Source: Brasilonema sp. UFV-L1
Lineage (GTDB): Bacteria > Cyanobacteriota > Cyanobacteriia > Cyanobacteriales > Nostocaceae
Direction: 5' to 3'
Assembly (NCBI RefSeq): GCF_012912105.1
Contig: NZ_QMEA01000047.1
Location: 17,346-81,345, forward strand
Length of the DNA: 64,000 nucleotides
Shown here: positions 62,393 through 64,000 of the stretch, one piece after another
Position numbering within the stretch: the first letter of the stretch is position 1
Layout of the letters: every line of letters starts with the position of its first letter
Translations under genes and position numbers: made by a program
The notes under the pieces: generated by a model
Told to the model about the DNA's origin: nothing
Databases searched by the model: none
The model's input: the letters and a program-made list of their open reading frames with translations, nothing else

Positions 62393-63901
62393 ATGAAGAA
62401 ATATAGGGGTAAAAGGAATAAGACAAAGGTGAGACGTCTTTATTTGTTGCTGGTTTGTTTTGTGTTGGTTCCTTTGATGTGTTTTGGAGTACTCAACATA
62501 TCTTGGGCGGCGACGGCGGCAAAACATTATACTGAGTTGCAGCTTCCACCACTACCTCAGGTGAAGGTACCGAAGTATGAGCGAACTGTGATGAACAATG
62601 GCATGGTTGTGTATTTGATGGAAGATCATGAGCTACCATTGGTGAGCGGTTCGGTTATAGTACGTACAGGCGATCGCTTTGAAAGTGCAGATAAAATCGG
62701 TTTAGCTCGGTTGACAGGTATAGTGATGCGTTCTGGAGGAACTCAAAAGCATACACCAGATCAACTCAATGAAATGCTGGAGCAACGAGCGGCTTTTGTA
62801 GAAACTGGTATTGGTGAAACTGCTGGTAATGCTAGTTTTCAGGCACTTAGTGAAGATTTGGAAATGGTTTTTGGGTTGTTTAGTGAGGTTCTGCGATCGC
62901 CAGTCTTCGCCCAGGAAAAGTTGAATTTGGCGAAAACTCAGTTACGCGGTGCTATAGCCCGTCGCAATGACGATCCGGACGATATCGCAAGTCGGGAATT
63001 TCAGAAATTAATTTATGGTAAAGAAAGTCCTTATGCCCGCACTGAAGAGTATGCAACGCTGAATAATATTTCCCGTGAGGATTTGGTGAAGTTTAAAGAG
63101 CAGTCTTTTTATCCTAATAATATAATTTTGGGAATTGTCGGGGATTTTGACTCTAAGAAAATGCGATCGCTCATAGAAGCTAAACTTGGTGATTGGAAAC
63201 CAAATCCCAAGTTGGCGAAACCTCAGTTACCCAAAGTGTCGCAAAATAAACGAGGTGGTGTCTTTATTGTCAATCAGCCACAACTGACTCAAAGTAATAT
63301 CTTGATGGGACATTTGGGAGGACAGTTTAAGAGTCCTGATTATCCAGCGCTGGATGTGTTAAACGGAGTGTTGAATGGCTTTGGTGGACGCTTGTTTAAT
63401 GAAGTGCGATCGCGCCAAGGTTTAGCTTACTCAGTTTACGGTTCTTGGAGTCCACGTTACGACTACCCTGGAATGTTCATTGCTGGCGGGCAAACACGCT
63501 CTGATGCTACAGTACAGTTTGTTAAAGCTCTACAGCAAGAAATCAAACGCATACAAGTTCAAAGCGTCACACCGAAAGAGTTAGCTTTTGCGAAAGAGTC
63601 CACTCTCAACTCGTTTGTTTTCAATTTTGAAGATCCTGGGCAAACTTTGTCTCGCCTCATGCGCTACGAATATTATGGCTATCCATCTGATTTTCTATTT
63701 CGCTATCAAAAAGCAGTCGCCGCAACAACAGCTGCTGATGTACAACGAGTAGCACGCAAATATCTCAAACCAGAAAGTTTGGTAACTTTGATAGTCGGGA
63801 ATCAAAATGCTATTAAACCCTCACTAACGCAGTTAGCAACACAAGTCGTACCTATAGATGTGACAATTCCTGGTTCACCAACACAAGCAACGAAAAACTA
63901 A
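62393..63901 (+). CDS. M16 peptidase-like protein, inactive partner
   Basis: The 502-residue protein has an N-terminal hydrophobic segment (residues ~15-37, LYLLLVCFVLVPLMCFGVLN). In the place of HxxEH it reads KIGLARLTGIVM, so it lacks the zinc site. The C-terminal part keeps the R/Y signature region (MRYEYYGYPSDFLFRYQ) of the non-catalytic subunits. It lies 54 bp after the active M16 gene on the same strand, so the two form the usual heterodimer. The ribosome-binding site comes from a dispersed repeat. Confidence 0.88.
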   Translation: MKKYRGKRNKTKVRRLYLLLVCFVLVPLMCFGVLNISWAATAAKHYTELQLPPLPQVKVPKYERTVMNNGMVVYLMEDHELPLVSGSVIVRTGDRFESADKIGLARLTGIVMRSGGTQKHTPDQLNEMLEQRAAFVETGIGETAGNASFQALSEDLEMVFGLFSEVLRSPVFAQEKLNLAKTQLRGAIARRNDDPDDIASREFQKLIYGKESPYARTEEYATLNNISREDLVKFKEQSFYPNNIILGIVGDFDSKKMRSLIEAKLGDWKPNPKLAKPQLPKVSQNKRGGVFIVNQPQLTQSNILMGHLGGQFKSPDYPALDVLNGVLNGFGGRLFNEVRSRQGLAYSVYGSWSPRYDYPGMFIAGGQTRSDATVQFVKALQQEIKRIQVQSVTPKELAFAKESTLNSFVFNFEDPGQTLSRLMRYEYYGYPSDFLFRYQKAVAATTAADVQRVARKYLKPESLVTLIVGNQNAIKPSLTQLATQVVPIDVTIPGSPTQATKN

Positions 63902-64000
63902 TCCACAAAAAACGGCTGGTAAGAAGCACCTCAGAGAGTTGGGGGAGATGGGGGGAGTAAAATTAATGTACATTAACTGTTTTTCTTCCCCTACCTCCCC
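63902..64000. other. Right window edge, purine-rich intergenic DNA
   Basis: GGGGGAGATGGGGGGAG and its complement-like CCCCTACCTCCCC near the end could pair as a hairpin, perhaps a terminator. No gene is seen. Confidence 0.4.

Noticed and set aside
1..64000. tRNA or rRNA genes
   Set aside because: I looked for T-loop GTTCRANYC patterns with acceptor stems and for rRNA motifs and saw none; a tRNAscan run would be decisive.

Overview
The window looks like the chromosome of a filamentous, probably heterocyst-forming cyanobacterium (Nostocales type). Evidence is two psaK genes for photosystem I, the cyanobacterial alkane genes (acyl-ACP reductase and aldehyde deformylating oxygenase), the plastid-type ribosomal protein PSRP-3/Ycf65, a Tab2 homologue, many HIP1 sites (GCGATCGC), and abundant dispersed palindromes and heptanucleotide tandem repeats. 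Genus cannot be told from what is seen here.

Layout. 1-3446: N-terminal part of a very large DUF4347 surface protein with six near-identical ~155-residue repeats, running off the left edge. 4.1-7.0 kb: a graveyard with a group II intron remnant, a truncated mltA lipoprotein gene, a TA-flanked MITE and the tail of a lost hydrolase paralogue. 6.0-9.8 kb: a small catabolic cluster (cupin, isochorismatase-fold hydrolase, divergent TrzA/AtzA-type amidohydrolase). 9.9-15.9 kb: two broken Uma2-family genes, a GH57 enzyme, an SH3/L,D-transpeptidase-like protein and a peroxiredoxin-glutaredoxin fusion. 15.9-24.0 kb: housekeeping genes (M50 protease with CBS domains, psaK pair, trpF, folE, an SDR, accA-aar-ado).

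24.8-32.4 kb holds the most unusual locus: three co-directional genes. The first encodes a STAND-like ATPase. The next two are paralogues of about 1000 residues joining a STAND-like ATPase, TPRs, one transmembrane helix and a branched-chain-amino-acid-type periplasmic binding domain. 33.1-37.8 kb carries an unknown 343-residue protein, an apparent orphan IS605-type right end/omega-RNA, an XPB-like helicase with a Bax1-like (DUF790) partner, and a dead antitoxin-like gene.

38-64 kb is mostly single-gene units: sorbosone/glucose dehydrogenase-like protein, holin-like membrane protein, lipoprotein superoxide dismutase, histidine kinase, stress and BON proteins, a PEP-CTERM protein pair, bioF, ftsE, PSRP-3, a HAD phosphatase, Tab2, a PPP phosphatase, an M48 protease, DUF4330, an aminopeptidase P, DUF4332, a TetR regulator and an active/inactive pair of M16 peptidases. 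No tRNA, rRNA or CRISPR array was recognised. Several starts were reassigned from visible Shine-Dalgarno sites (psaK, PSRP-3, sodA, Prx-Grx, ado, accA). Family assignments rest on motif recognition, not on searches.
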